DNA of 64,000 nucleotides from an uncultured Euryhalocaulis sp. (GCA_913055605.1 CAJXKJ010000005.1:1-64000), one strand, 5' to 3'; counted from the first letter of the stretch, positions 7,146-16,748 are shown. Numbers and translations: made by a program. Notes: generated from the sequence alone by a model not told the origin.

Positions 7146-8345
7146 ATGTTTGCAATCGCGACCGCCCATAGTCTGGAGTCCGAGCCAGAGATTGCGGCCC
7201 GCCAGGCCGCGGACGGCCTGCGCGCGCGTCTCGGACGGGCCCCGGATTTCGTCGTCGCCTTCGCCACCGAACATCTGGCCCGGCCGGGCTTCGCCGCCGC
7301 GCTTTCCGAGGCGCTGCCGGGCGCCGCGGTATTCGGCGGCACGTCCTGCCGCGGCGTCCTGACCGAACAGGGCTTCCATACCGGCCCGGATGGCGCGGCC
7401 GCGCTGCTGGGGATTTGCGACGAAGAGGGCGATTACGGCGTCGGCGCCGCATCGCTGGACGGCGATCCCGCCGCCGCCGCGGCCGCCGCCCTGTCCGCGG
7501 CGCTGGAGCAGGCGGGCCGTCCCTTCGAGTCGCCGTCCCTCATCATGGTGATCCAGCCCCCGGGCGAGGAGGAGGCGATCCTGGAGGGGCTGACCCGCAT
7601 CGCCGGTCCGCACTGCCCGGTGCTGGGCGGATCGTCCGCGGACGAGGCGCTGGCCGGAAACTGGCGCCAGTTCGCCGGCGGCGCGGTGCTGCAGGACCAT
7701 GTCGTGGTCGCCGCGCTGTTCCATTCGGTGGAGACCGGCCGCGCCTTCCAGAGCGGCTATGTGCCGACCGAAATGACCGGCTGCGTCACCGAATGCGAGG
7801 GCCGCACGATCGGCCGGATCGACGGCCGCCCGGCGGCGGAGGTGTTCGCCGAATGGAGCGGCGGCGCGGTCCGCGCGGACGCCCCGGGCGTCATCCTGCC
7901 GGAGGCGACCTGGACCCCGCTCGGCCGGCGGGTGGAGGAACGCTCCGCCTATGACGAATTCATCCTGAGCCATCCCTCCGAAATCACGGCGGACGGCGCG
8001 CTGCGCGTGTTTTCCGACATCGCGGTCGGCGACCGGCTGGTCGCCATGGCCGGCGACCGGGACAGCCTGGTCGGGCGCGGCGCGCGTGTGGCCTCCGACG
8101 CGATGGAGATCGCGGGCCTGGCGCCGGACAGCGCGGCCGGCGCGCTGATGATCTTCTGCGGCGGCTGCATGATGGCGGTGCAGGACCGCGTGCCGGAGGT
8201 CGGCGGCCAGCTGTCCGGCGCGCTCGGCGGCAAGCCTTTCCTCTGCGCCTTCACCTTCGGGGAGCAGGGCGCGCTGGTGTCGCGCCAGAACCGGCACGGC
8301 AATCTGATGGTCGCCGCCGCGGTCTTCGGCGCGGACAATGCCTGA
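7146..8345 (+). CDS. FIST domain sensory protein
   Basis: A 399-residue protein with a FIST N-terminal domain. The family pattern is seen in FVVAFATEHLARPGFAAALSEALPGAAVFGGTSCRGVL and in HCPVLGGSSADEA. A FIST C-terminal domain ends in GGQLSGALGGKPFLCAFTFGEQG. FIST domains are predicted ligand-binding sensors, possibly for amino acids, that feed into chemotaxis or two-component signalling. The stop overlaps the start of the next gene, a histidine kinase, by 8 bases. This strongly suggests that the FIST protein is the sensory partner of that kinase. No membrane segment or signal peptide is visible, so sensing would be cytoplasmic. Confidence 0.87.
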   Translation: MFAIATAHSLESEPEIAARQAADGLRARLGRAPDFVVAFATEHLARPGFAAALSEALPGAAVFGGTSCRGVLTEQGFHTGPDGAAALLGICDEEGDYGVGAASLDGDPAAAAAAALSAALEQAGRPFESPSLIMVIQPPGEEEAILEGLTRIAGPHCPVLGGSSADEALAGNWRQFAGGAVLQDHVVVAALFHSVETGRAFQSGYVPTEMTGCVTECEGRTIGRIDGRPAAEVFAEWSGGAVRADAPGVILPEATWTPLGRRVEERSAYDEFILSHPSEITADGALRVFSDIAVGDRLVAMAGDRDSLVGRGARVASDAMEIAGLAPDSAAGALMIFCGGCMMAVQDRVPEVGGQLSGALGGKPFLCAFTFGEQGALVSRQNRHGNLMVAAAVFGADNA

Positions 8346-9651
8346 GACCCGGCTGAAAGAAGAACTCGCCTCGCTCCGCCGCCGGCATGAGGCCGCCGCC
8401 GCGCGCGCCGGGGAGACCGACGGCATCCTGTCGGCGCTGGAGGCGATCCTCAGCGCCGACGACCCGGCCCGGATCGGCGAGACGATTTTCGACAGTTTCC
8501 GCGGCCTGGTGGAGTTCGACGCCGCCTTCGTCCTGACGCTCGACGAGGCGGGCGTGGCGCGCACGCGCTTTTCCACCCATCCGCCGCGCGTGGAATGCGT
8601 CACCAATCCGGATCTGGCGCGCGTCGCCTCGGGCCGCGCGGCGTCCCTGCCGGACGGACGGCGCGCCAGCTTCCTCTGGCCCTTCCTGCCCTCGGGCGAG
8701 GATCCGGTCTCGGTGATGATGGTGCCGTTCGCCCCGCGCGCCGGCGGCGGCCTCCTGCTGTTCGTCAGCCGCGGCTTCGGCCTGTACCAGGCCGACGAGG
8801 CCCGCCGGCTGAAGCGGTTCGGCATCGTCGCCGCGCAGGGCCTCTCGGCGCTGGAGGAAATCCGCCTGGCGCGCGATTTCGACCGGATGGAGCGGGACCG
8901 GGAGGTCGCCCACGCCGCCAATGTCGCCAAGTCGCGCCTGCTCGGCCGCGTCAGCCACGAGCTGCGCACGCCGCTGAACGGCGTACTGGGCAGCGCGCTG
9001 CTGCTGCGCATGAAGGCGCTGCCGGAGGATTGCATGCGCACCATCGCGGACATTGAGGCCTGCGGTCAGGAAATGCTGCGCCTGGTCTCCGACCTGATCG
9101 AATTCGCCGGCGCCGCCGCCAATGACGGCAACGGCGCGCACGACCGCCCGCTATCGGTCATCGTCGGCGCGGTGGCGGACGAGTTCCGCTATCAGGCCTC
9201 GGCCCAGGGCATGACCATCGAGACGTCCATCGACCCGCGCGCCGCCGCCCTGGTCCTGCCGGGCGGTTCGGCCATCCGGCGCGTCCTGACCATCCTGATC
9301 GACAACGCCGTAAAATACGCTGGCGCCGGGATCGTGCGCGTGGAAGCGGTCGCGGAGGGCGGCGTGTGCCGCCTCTGGGTCGCCGATTCCGGTCCGGGCA
9401 TGAGCGCCGATCTCGCCGCCGCGGTGTTCGAACCGTTCCGGCGCGGCGATTCCTCGCGCACCACCCCGGTGGACGGGCTCGGCCTCGGCCTTCCCCTCGC
9501 CGCGCGTCTGGCGGGGGATATGGGCGGCCGGATCGAAATCGACACCGCGCCCGGCGAGGGCGCGCGCATCGGCCTGACGCTGCCGCTTCCGGACGGGGCG
9601 ATAGACGAGGCGGCGGATGATGCGGCTGCGCGGCAGAACCGCTACGCCTGA
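8338..9651 (+). CDS. Sensor histidine kinase, partner of the FIST protein
   Basis: A soluble 437-residue kinase. Residues 1-25 are probably coiled coil, and residues about 35-190 look like a GAF-type domain. A dimerisation/phosphoacceptor domain follows with His207 in RVSHELRTPLNG, and then an ATPase domain with the N box (LIDNAVKYAGAG), G1 (DSGPGMS), an F-like box (EPFRRGD) and G2 (DGLGLGLPLAARLAGDMGG). There are no membrane helices. The ATG overlaps the end of the FIST gene, so the two are translationally coupled. No response regulator is encoded next to them: the following gene is convergent glutamate dehydrogenase. The output partner must therefore be elsewhere. Confidence 0.9.
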   Translation: MPETRLKEELASLRRRHEAAAARAGETDGILSALEAILSADDPARIGETIFDSFRGLVEFDAAFVLTLDEAGVARTRFSTHPPRVECVTNPDLARVASGRAASLPDGRRASFLWPFLPSGEDPVSVMMVPFAPRAGGGLLLFVSRGFGLYQADEARRLKRFGIVAAQGLSALEEIRLARDFDRMERDREVAHAANVAKSRLLGRVSHELRTPLNGVLGSALLLRMKALPEDCMRTIADIEACGQEMLRLVSDLIEFAGAAANDGNGAHDRPLSVIVGAVADEFRYQASAQGMTIETSIDPRAAALVLPGGSAIRRVLTILIDNAVKYAGAGIVRVEAVAEGGVCRLWVADSGPGMSADLAAAVFEPFRRGDSSRTTPVDGLGLGLPLAARLAGDMGGRIEIDTAPGEGARIGLTLPLPDGAIDEAADDAAARQNRYA

Positions 9652-9663
9652 TCCCGCTGGCCC

Positions 9664-12600
9664 TCAGGGCCGGGCCAGTTCCGCGAATTCCCGGTACAGC
9701 GTTTCGGCGATCGCCACCTTGGACAGGGTCCAGCCGCCGGCCTGGCTCAGGTCGCCAATGGCCGCGTCCGCGCGCCGCGCCTCATAGGCGTTGTGCTGGA
9801 TCCAGGCGTCCAGCAGGGCGCCCGCCCATTTCGCGCTGGGCGTCTTGGCGCCCTCAGCGTGCGCGCCGCCTTCCTGTTTGGCGAAATCGATCACCGACGC
9901 CGTCAGGCCCTGCTGGGCGCTGTACAGCGCCTCGATCATCCGCCGCGCGGCCAGCCGGCTCCAGTGCTCTTTCGGCGCCTGCTCGTCGGCGCCGGCGCGC
10001 ACCTTGTCCAGCGCGAACCGCCCGCCGACCCGGTGATACAGGAAGGCCGTCGCCTCGATGCTCCACTCGGCCTTGGCGGCCAGGTCCACGATGTCCGTCG
10101 CCGCGGTCAGGGCCAGCAGGGCGGCGGCGTCCTCGGCCAAATCCTGCGGCGCGCCGGCCTTCACGAACATCGCCACGCGCGCCCGCATCCGCCGCCGCTG
10201 GAAGTCGGACATCGTGTCGGACAGGATCGTCTTCAGCGTGTCCACGCCGCCGCGATAGGCCGCGATGGTCTCGTCCACCGGGCGCGGGGCGTCGCGCTCG
10301 AACCCGCGCCCGCGCCGGGCCAGCCACTGGGTCTGGCGGCGCAGCAGGCGCAGCGTGTCGCGGTGCAGCAGGGTCTGCGCCTCCGCCGGGGCGTCATTGT
10401 CCAGCGCGTTGATCCGGTCGGTCAGCGCGTCATAGCCGAAGATGCGGCGCGCCGACTCGAAGGCGCGCGCGATGTCGCCGCTTTCGGCGCCGGTCATCTC
10501 GCGAACCCGGTTGGCGAAGGTCGCTCCGCCCAGATTGATCATGTCGTTGGCCAGCGTCGTGGAGATGATCTCCCGGTGCAGGCGGTGCGCCTCCATCTGG
10601 TCTTCGAACTTGCCCAGCTGGTGCGGGAAATACGCCGTCAGCATGGTCTCGAAATGCGGGTCGTCCGGCACGGTCGACCCGACCAGCTCGTCGAACAGCG
10701 TGATCTTGGCGTAGGCGATCAGCACCGCGATCTCCGGGCGCGTCAGGCCCTTGCCCGCCTCGCGCAGGGCCGCGATCTCCTCGGTCGTCGGCAGGTTCTC
10801 GACCGCGCGGTTCAGAAGGCCGGCCTCCTCCAGGCGCAGCATCAGCCGCTCGTGCGCGTCCAGATCCTCCGCCGCCCGGTCCTCGGACAAAGAGATCGCC
10901 AGCGTCTGGTCGTAATTGTGCGCAAGGACGTGCCGGGCGACCTCTTCGGTCATGTCTTCCAGCAGGGCGTTGCGCTTGTCCTTCGCCAGCTTGCCGTCGT
11001 CGATCGCGCCGTTCAGCAGGATCTTGATGTTCACCTCGTGGTCGGAGGTGTCGACGCCCGCCGAATTGTCCACCGCGTCGGTGTTGATCCTGCCGCCGGC
11101 GCGGGCGAACTCGATCCGCCCGCGCTGGGTCACGGCCAGATTGGCGCCTTCGCCGATCACCCGCGCGCGCACCTGTTCGCCGTCCACGCGCACCGCGTCA
11201 TTCGCCTTGTCCCCGGCCTGCCAGTTCTGCTCGCCGGAGGCCTTCACATAGGTGCCGATGCCGCCGAACCACAAAAGCTCGCACGGCGATTTCAGCAAAG
11301 CGTGCATCAGCTCCGCCGGCGTCACCGCATCGGCGGTCAGCCCCGTGATGCCCTTGATCTCGGCGGTCAGGGCGATCTTCTTCTCGCTGCGCGAGAACAC
11401 GCCGCCGCCCTGGGAGATCAGGGCCTTGTCATAGTCCTGCCAGCTCGACCGCGGCAGGTCGAACAGACGCTTGCGCTCGGCCCAGCTCGCCTCGGGGTCC
11501 GGCTCGGGGTCGATGAAGATGTCGCGGTGGTCGAAGGCGGCGATCAGCTTGATGCATTTGGACAGCAGCATGCCGTTGCCGAACACGTCGCCCGACATGT
11601 CGCCGACGCCGATCACGCTGAACGGCTCGCTCTGGATGTTCTTGCCCAGTTCGCGGAAATGCCGCTTCACCGCTTCCCACGCCCCGCGCGCGGTGATGCC
11701 CATCGCCTTGTGGTCGTATCCGGCCGACCCGCCGCTGGCGAAGGCGTCGCCCAGCCAGAAGCCGTATTCGGCCGCAACGCCGTTGGCGATGTCGCTGAAG
11801 GTCGCCGTGCCCTTGTCGGCGGCGACGACCAGATAGGGATCGTCGTCGTCCCACATCACCACGCGCTCGGGATGGGTGATCTCCCCGCCCTCGATATTGT
11901 CGGTGATGTCCAGCAGCGAGCGGATGAAGGTCTTGTAGGCGCGCACCGCCTCCTCGCGGATCGCGTCGCGGTCGCCGGTTTTGGGCAGGCGCTTGGGATA
12001 GAAGCCGCCTTTGGCGCCCACCGGCACGATCACCGCGTTCTTCACCTGCTGCGCCTTCACCAGGCCCAGCACCTCGGTGCGGAAATCGTCGCGCCGGTCC
12101 GACCAGCGCAGGCCGCCGCGCGCCACCGGGCCGAAGCGCAGATGCACCCCCTCCACATGCGGCGCCCAGACGAAAATCTCCCGGAACGGCTTGGGCTCGG
12201 GCAGCGCCTCGATCTCGCGGCTGGCGATCTTGATGCTGATATAATTGGCCGGCCCGCCGTCTTCTCCGATCTGGAAATAATTGGTGCGCAGCGTCGCCTG
12301 CAGCACGCGCAGGAAGCGGCGCAGCACCCGGTCGAAATCCAGGCTCTCCACCGCGTCCAGCGCCTGCTCGATGGATTGGGCGATCTCGCCGGCCTTCTCC
12401 CGGCGGGCGTCCATGTCCAGGCCGGAATCCGGATCCAGCCGCGCGTCGCGCAGCGCCAACAGCAGGCGCGCGATCTCCGGATTCTCGCCCAGCGCCTCTT
12501 CCTGCACGGTCTGGCTGGTCTCCAGCCCGGTCTGGCGCCGATAGCCCGCGATGGTCCGCAGGAAGGCCGCGTCGCGCCATGTCGCCCCGGCGCTCAGGAT

Positions 12601-14580
12601 CAGCGCGTTGAACCGGTCGGCCTCCGAATAGCCGCGCCAGACCGCCACGAAGGCGTCCTCGAACCGCGTGCGCAGATCGTCTTCGGCGGTCACGCCTTCG
12701 GGCAAATGCACCTCGAAATCGTGGATCCAGACGCACTGGCCGGGCGCGTCCGCCCCTTCCTCGGCGTCGCAGGCCACGCGGTGGCCCTGCTCCCAGATCA
12801 CGTTCAGCCCCACCGTCTCCAGGATCGGCATGACCCGGGACAAAGGCAGAGGCTCTTCGCGGTGATAGATCTTGAACCGCATCACGCCGCCGGCGTCTTC
12901 GCTGCGCGTCCAGGCCTTCACCCCGATGTCCGGCGCCGGACCCAGATCCTCCATCGCCAGGATGTCGGCCAGCGCCTCTTCCGGCGTGAAGGCTTCCTTA
13001 TAGCCGGCGGAGAAATGCGGGATGTAGCGCGCCGCCGCGGTGCGCACCCCGGCGTCGGCGCTCTGGTTGCGCAGATGCTGCTCGAACTCGTCCTCCCAGG
13101 TCCGCGCCAGCAGCGTGATCGCGCGCTCCAGCTGTTGCGGATCGGGTTCGGGATGCTCGCCGGGCTCCAGCCCGATGATGATCTGCACGCGCGCCAGCGG
13201 CCCGTCGGAGAAATGCGGGTAATAGGCCGACAGCCGGCCGTCATAGGCCTCGCGCAGCAGCTCCCCGATCTCGGCGCGCAGGTCGGCCGTGTAGCGTTCG
13301 CGCGGCAGATAGACGAGGGCGGAGATGAAGCGGTCGAACCGGTCGCGGCGCAGGAACAGGCGCGGCCGCGGCCGGTCCTCCAGATGCAGCACGCCCAGCG
13401 CGATCTTCAGCAGATTGTCGTGGCTGATCTGGAACAGCTCGTCGCGCGGATAATTCTCGACGATATTCCGCAGCGCCTTTTCGTTATGGCTGCCGGGCAG
13501 TTTCGCCGCGCGCTCCAGAACGTACTGAACCTTCTGGCGCACCAGCGGCACGTCGCGCGCCATGCGATTATAGGCCTCAGCGGTGAACAGGCCGATGAAG
13601 CGGCGCTCGCCCACCACGTCCCCGTCGGGGGAATAGCGCTTCACGCTGATATAATCGGCGATGGCGCGCCGGTGCACGCGCGAGCGCAGATTGGATTTGG
13701 CCACCACGACCGGCGTCGGCTGGCTCAGGAAATCCTCGGTCAGCACCGGCTCGGATTTCGGGCGCAGGATATGCCGCTCCGGATCGCGCAGCACGCCCAG
13801 GCTGGAGCCGTCCTCCATCTCCGGGGTCGGCGCGCCGCCCTTCTTCGCGCGGACGAAGCGGTAGGTGCGCGCGCCCAGAAAGGCGAAATGGTCGTCGCGC
13901 AGCCAGCGCAGGAATTCCAGCGCCTCGTCCAGCGCCGCCTTCGGCGCGGGGGCGTTGGCGCTTTCCAGCTCCTCGATGGCGGCTTCCATTTCCGCCCGCA
14001 TCGGGCGCCAGTCCTCGACCGCCGCGCGCACGTCGGCCAGCGTCTCGCGGACCGAGGCCTCCAGCGCCGCGCTCTGCTCCTCGTTCAGCGGCGCCAGATG
14101 CACCTGGATCATCGATTCCGCGCGCGCCTGCCCGCCGTCGATCCGCTCCCCGGCGTCGCTGCGCGCGGTCATCACGATCGGGTGGAACATGGCCAGCACG
14201 TCGAAGCCGTGCGCGGCGATGTCGGCCATCACCGAGTCGACCAGGAAGGGCCGGTCGTCGCCGACGATCTCCAGAATGTCGCGGTCCAGCGTCCGCCCGT
14301 CCGCGCCGGTCCCGGTGCGGATGCGGACCTGCGCGCCATCGCCGTCGCGCGTGCGGGCGAAGGCCCAGAAATCGGCGGCCAGCTGCAGCACGTCGTCCTG
14401 CGACAGGCCTTCCAGGTCGTCGCCGACCGCGTCCTCGCAGAATTGCTCCAGATAGGAATCCAGAACCGGCCGCAGGGATTCGTTGTTGAATTCCGGCCAG
14501 CCTCCGGCGTGCGCCGCCTTCAGGAACGCCTCTTCCTCAAACGCAAAGTCGAGGCTGATGACCGCTTCGTCTGCGGACAC
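9664..14580 (-). CDS. NAD-specific glutamate dehydrogenase, large (GDH-180) type
   Basis: The protein has 1638 residues, typical of the bacterial large NAD-GDH class. It oxidises glutamate to 2-oxoglutarate and ammonia. The long N-terminal half carries ACT-like regulatory regions (DRDILEIVGDDRPFLVDSVM near residue 100). The catalytic part (about residues 720-1230) includes GPVARGGLRWSDRRDDFRTE, the substrate-lysine region PVGAKGGFYPK, and GVGDMSGDVFGNGML before the NAD-binding fold. The start is a GTG at 14578-14580 with GGAG about 8 bases upstream. In Caulobacter the homologue GdhZ links glutamate metabolism to FtsZ; whether that applies here is inference. The strand opposite is open over most of its length, but that is codon-bias shadow. 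Confidence 0.95.
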   Translation of the reverse strand: MSADEAVISLDFAFEEEAFLKAAHAGGWPEFNNESLRPVLDSYLEQFCEDAVGDDLEGLSQDDVLQLAADFWAFARTRDGDGAQVRIRTGTGADGRTLDRDILEIVGDDRPFLVDSVMADIAAHGFDVLAMFHPIVMTARSDAGERIDGGQARAESMIQVHLAPLNEEQSAALEASVRETLADVRAAVEDWRPMRAEMEAAIEELESANAPAPKAALDEALEFLRWLRDDHFAFLGARTYRFVRAKKGGAPTPEMEDGSSLGVLRDPERHILRPKSEPVLTEDFLSQPTPVVVAKSNLRSRVHRRAIADYISVKRYSPDGDVVGERRFIGLFTAEAYNRMARDVPLVRQKVQYVLERAAKLPGSHNEKALRNIVENYPRDELFQISHDNLLKIALGVLHLEDRPRPRLFLRRDRFDRFISALVYLPRERYTADLRAEIGELLREAYDGRLSAYYPHFSDGPLARVQIIIGLEPGEHPEPDPQQLERAITLLARTWEDEFEQHLRNQSADAGVRTAAARYIPHFSAGYKEAFTPEEALADILAMEDLGPAPDIGVKAWTRSEDAGGVMRFKIYHREEPLPLSRVMPILETVGLNVIWEQGHRVACDAEEGADAPGQCVWIHDFEVHLPEGVTAEDDLRTRFEDAFVAVWRGYSEADRFNALILSAGATWRDAAFLRTIAGYRRQTGLETSQTVQEEALGENPEIARLLLALRDARLDPDSGLDMDARREKAGEIAQSIEQALDAVESLDFDRVLRRFLRVLQATLRTNYFQIGEDGGPANYISIKIASREIEALPEPKPFREIFVWAPHVEGVHLRFGPVARGGLRWSDRRDDFRTEVLGLVKAQQVKNAVIVPVGAKGGFYPKRLPKTGDRDAIREEAVRAYKTFIRSLLDITDNIEGGEITHPERVVMWDDDDPYLVVAADKGTATFSDIANGVAAEYGFWLGDAFASGGSAGYDHKAMGITARGAWEAVKRHFRELGKNIQSEPFSVIGVGDMSGDVFGNGMLLSKCIKLIAAFDHRDIFIDPEPDPEASWAERKRLFDLPRSSWQDYDKALISQGGGVFSRSEKKIALTAEIKGITGLTADAVTPAELMHALLKSPCELLWFGGIGTYVKASGEQNWQAGDKANDAVRVDGEQVRARVIGEGANLAVTQRGRIEFARAGGRINTDAVDNSAGVDTSDHEVNIKILLNGAIDDGKLAKDKRNALLEDMTEEVARHVLAHNYDQTLAISLSEDRAAEDLDAHERLMLRLEEAGLLNRAVENLPTTEEIAALREAGKGLTRPEIAVLIAYAKITLFDELVGSTVPDDPHFETMLTAYFPHQLGKFEDQMEAHRLHREIISTTLANDMINLGGATFANRVREMTGAESGDIARAFESARRIFGYDALTDRINALDNDAPAEAQTLLHRDTLRLLRRQTQWLARRGRGFERDAPRPVDETIAAYRGGVDTLKTILSDTMSDFQRRRMRARVAMFVKAGAPQDLAEDAAALLALTAATDIVDLAAKAEWSIEATAFLYHRVGGRFALDKVRAGADEQAPKEHWSRLAARRMIEALYSAQQGLTASVIDFAKQEGGAHAEGAKTPSAKWAGALLDAWIQHNAYEARRADAAIGDLSQAGGWTLSKVAIAETLYREFAELARP

Positions 14581-14696
14581 GGCTGGCGGCTCCGGCGTTT
14601 CTTCCCGAATCGATCATACAGGGACGGGGCTTTGAAAACGAACGCCCGCTTTATGTTCCGCCCGGAAGTCCTGGCGGACGGCCCGAACGGCCCCTG

Positions 14697-14742
14697 AAAC
14701 GGGAAACGGCGCCGCTCACCCGGGGGAGGGGAGAGGGCGCCG
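14697..14742 (-). terminator. Possible terminator of the 43-residue gene
   Basis: On the minus strand, CGGCGCC (14736-14742) pairs perfectly with GGCGCCG (14707-14713) and is followed by TTTCCCGTTTC. The loop is long (22 bases), so the structure is less certain than the other terminators in this window. Confidence 0.4.
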
Positions 14743-14807
14743 CTTCGGTGCAAAGGAAGGGGGGATTGGGGGAGGGATCCTTTGCGACGTCTGGTTCTGG
14801 CCGGGGA

Positions 14808-14939
14808 TCAGCCCAGCGCCGGGCTGGCCTCCATGGCCGTGGAGTCGAAGAAGACCGGCTTGCTCTGCGCGGTCGCCACAAAGGACGCCGCCATCAGCAG
14901 CACGCCGGCCGCGATGAAGATGGAAAGAGTACGCGCCAT
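14808..14939 (-). CDS. 43-residue secreted or membrane micro-protein
   Basis: A short gene. The ATG at 14937-14939 is preceded by GAGGGAT at good spacing, and the frame ends with TGA at 14808-14810. The product begins MARTLSIFIAAGVLLMAASF and continues VATAQSKPVFFDSTAMEASP. It therefore has a signal peptide or single membrane helix followed by a mature peptide of only about 19 residues. It lies downstream of the AI-2E-type exporter on the same strand but about 170 bases away, with an inverted repeat between them, so it probably has its own promoter. Function is unknown. Confidence 0.6.
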   Translation of the reverse strand: MARTLSIFIAAGVLLMAASFVATAQSKPVFFDSTAMEASPALG

Positions 14940-15019
14940 GATGATCCCTCGAAACTCCGGTTTCCGGCTTCCCGGCGGGGCCGGAAAGCAATGTTCGGTG
15001 TCGGGGAAGAAAACGCGCT

Positions 15020-15040
15020 GCGCGGAATAAGTTTCCGCGC
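15020..15040. repeat. Perfect 8-bp inverted repeat upstream of the micro-protein gene
   Basis: GCGCGGAA and TTCCGCGC flank a 5-base spacer. The repeat sits about 80 bases upstream of the 43-residue gene (minus strand) and has no T-run, so it looks more like an operator or RNA hairpin than a terminator. Confidence 0.45.
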
Positions 15041-15108
15041 CAATGGCGTCTTGTGCAGATGCAGCGAAATCCGTCGCCTGCGGAATCCCGCCCGGCGGCA
15101 GGGCGGAT

Positions 15109-16167
15109 TTACATGGACGGGCGCGCCGCGCGCCGCATCCCGGCCTCCGGCTTTCCTTCCGCCGACAGCAGCACCGCCAGCCAGCGGGTGGAGGGGAATT
15201 GCGCCAGGATGATCATCGCCATCACGGTCAGCGGCGCGGACAGGAACATGCCCACCAGCCCCCAGATCGCCCCCCACAGCGCCAGCGACAGCAGCACGAC
15301 CAGCGTCGACAGATTCATCGACTGGCCCTGCATTCTGGGCTGCGCGAAATTGCCCAGCAGGAACTGCCACACGCTGATCCCGGCGAAGACCGCCCCGGCG
15401 CGCCACAGCTCGGGAAACTGGACCAGCGCGAACATGGTCGGCAGCACGGTCGACACCAGCGGGCCGATCGTCGGCACATAGGACATCAGCGCGATGACGA
15501 AGGCCCAGAACAGCGGGTTGTCCAGGCCCAGCGCCAGCAGCGTGAAATAGCACAGCACCCCTGCGGCCAGCGCCAGGACGGTCTGCACCCACAGATAGAT
15601 CTGGATGCTCTCGCGGATCGAATAGGCGACCGAGCGCGCCTGTTCGCGATTGGCCTCGTTGGTGAAGACCCCGCGCATCCGCTTGGAGAAGCTGGCCTGC
15701 GCCGCGAACAGGAAGGCGACATAGATCAGCACGAACAGCGTGTCGGCCAGGACGCCCTGCAGGGCGCTGGCCACCTGGCCCAGGAACCGGCCCGGATTGG
15801 CGCTGCGCAGGATTTCGGCCAGCGGCGGCGGCTGGTCCGCCCCCACCATGTCATAGGCGCCGGCGATGATCGCGCTGATCCGCTCCTGATAGTCCGGCGC
15901 GCGCTCGGCCACCGCGCCGGCGGTGTCGACCACCACGAACACCATCGCGGCGAACCCGACCAGAACCACCACGATGGCCAGCGGCAGCGCCACCCAGCGG
16001 GGCAGGAAGCTGACCCGGTCGTGCAGCGCCCGGGCAAACCCGTCCATCACCAGCCACAGGAACACCGCCAGCGCGAACGGGGCCAGAATGTCCCGGAACC
16101 AGTACAGGCCCGCGATCACGACGCCGGTGGCGATAATGACAAGGCTGACGCGGGAGGTGGTGTCCAT
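15109..16167 (-). CDS. AI-2E family transporter (PerM/TqsA-like)
   Basis: A 352-residue integral membrane protein of the AI-2 exporter superfamily (formerly UPF0118). It has two N-terminal membrane helices (LVIIATGVVIAGLYW, ILAPFALAVFLWLVM) and a soluble region with amphipathic helices. The remaining helices include the conserved ALMSYVPTIGPLVST segment and the family end LVGMFLSAPLTVMAMIIL. Members export small molecules or ions; the substrate of this one is unknown. Its ATG overlaps the stop of the upstream 193-residue gene (ATGA), which suggests they are co-translated. Confidence 0.88.
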   Translation of the reverse strand: MDTTSRVSLVIIATGVVIAGLYWFRDILAPFALAVFLWLVMDGFARALHDRVSFLPRWVALPLAIVVVLVGFAAMVFVVVDTAGAVAERAPDYQERISAIIAGAYDMVGADQPPPLAEILRSANPGRFLGQVASALQGVLADTLFVLIYVAFLFAAQASFSKRMRGVFTNEANREQARSVAYSIRESIQIYLWVQTVLALAAGVLCYFTLLALGLDNPLFWAFVIALMSYVPTIGPLVSTVLPTMFALVQFPELWRAGAVFAGISVWQFLLGNFAQPRMQGQSMNLSTLVVLLSLALWGAIWGLVGMFLSAPLTVMAMIILAQFPSTRWLAVLLSAEGKPEAGMRRAARPSM

Positions 16168-16748
16168 CAGTCGCTCAGCAATTTGGCTTCATCCATCCAG
16201 GCCTCGAACCGCCAGGTCCGGTACTGCTTCTGCGCGTTATCCCAGAATGCAAACAGATAGACGTCCGAATCTGCGGCAATGGGCGATGTGCGGATGTGAT
16301 GCTCTAGCATTTCGCGCGTCGCAGTTTCAGGGGTCTGGAATACGACCGCGCGGACGAGCGCGCGGCTGGCCATCAGTTTTTCCAGCTCATAGACCACTTC
16401 CCGCTGGTCGCGATGATATTCGCTCTCAATCGCCAGCGGCATGGCCAGCATTTCGCCTTTGCGCGAGTACTGAATCCACGTGAAGTCGTAGAGCCATTCG
16501 CCGCCAGCCTGAAAGCGGCAGTCGCTCCGGGGCGTCTTGTCTCTGTGGCCATAGCCGACCCAGTTGCGGCACTCGGCGTCCTCGCCACGGCATCGATCCT
16601 CGATCAGGCGGCGAAGATCGGTGAACTGCTCTTTGGTCCAGCCGGGCCCATCGTCAGGAAACATGTCCGCCCGGCCGGCTGTTTGATCCAGCGCTTCCCG
16701 GAACAGCCCAATAATTTCGTCCTTGCTGGGGGGCCGCCACGCATCCAT
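16167..16748 (-). CDS. Hypothetical cytoplasmic protein upstream of the AI-2E gene
   Basis: The 193-residue reading starts at the ATG at 16746-16748 (MDAWRPPSKDEIIGLFREAL). It has no signal peptide or membrane helix. It is mixed alpha/beta with two Cys near residue 60 (DRCRGEDAECRNWVGYGHRD) and many aromatic residues. I do not recognise the family. The same frame stays open upstream but crosses into the antisense of mutM, so the start is placed at the first ATG that clears the divergent mutM gene. The base composition is a little less G+C-rich than the neighbours. It couples to the exporter gene by an ATGA overlap. Confidence 0.65.
   Translation of the reverse strand: MDAWRPPSKDEIIGLFREALDQTAGRADMFPDDGPGWTKEQFTDLRRLIEDRCRGEDAECRNWVGYGHRDKTPRSDCRFQAGGEWLYDFTWIQYSRKGEMLAMPLAIESEYHRDQREVVYELEKLMASRALVRAVVFQTPETATREMLEHHIRTSPIAADSDVYLFAFWDNAQKQYRTWRFEAWMDEAKLLSD

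Noticed and set aside
9793-14697. A 1634-codon open frame on the plus strand, antisense to glutamate dehydrogenase
   Set aside because: It exists because the G+C-rich codon bias of the true gene leaves the opposite strand open. The translation is low-complexity Arg/Gln/Ala/His-rich with no known motif, while the minus-strand frame is a full glutamate dehydrogenase.
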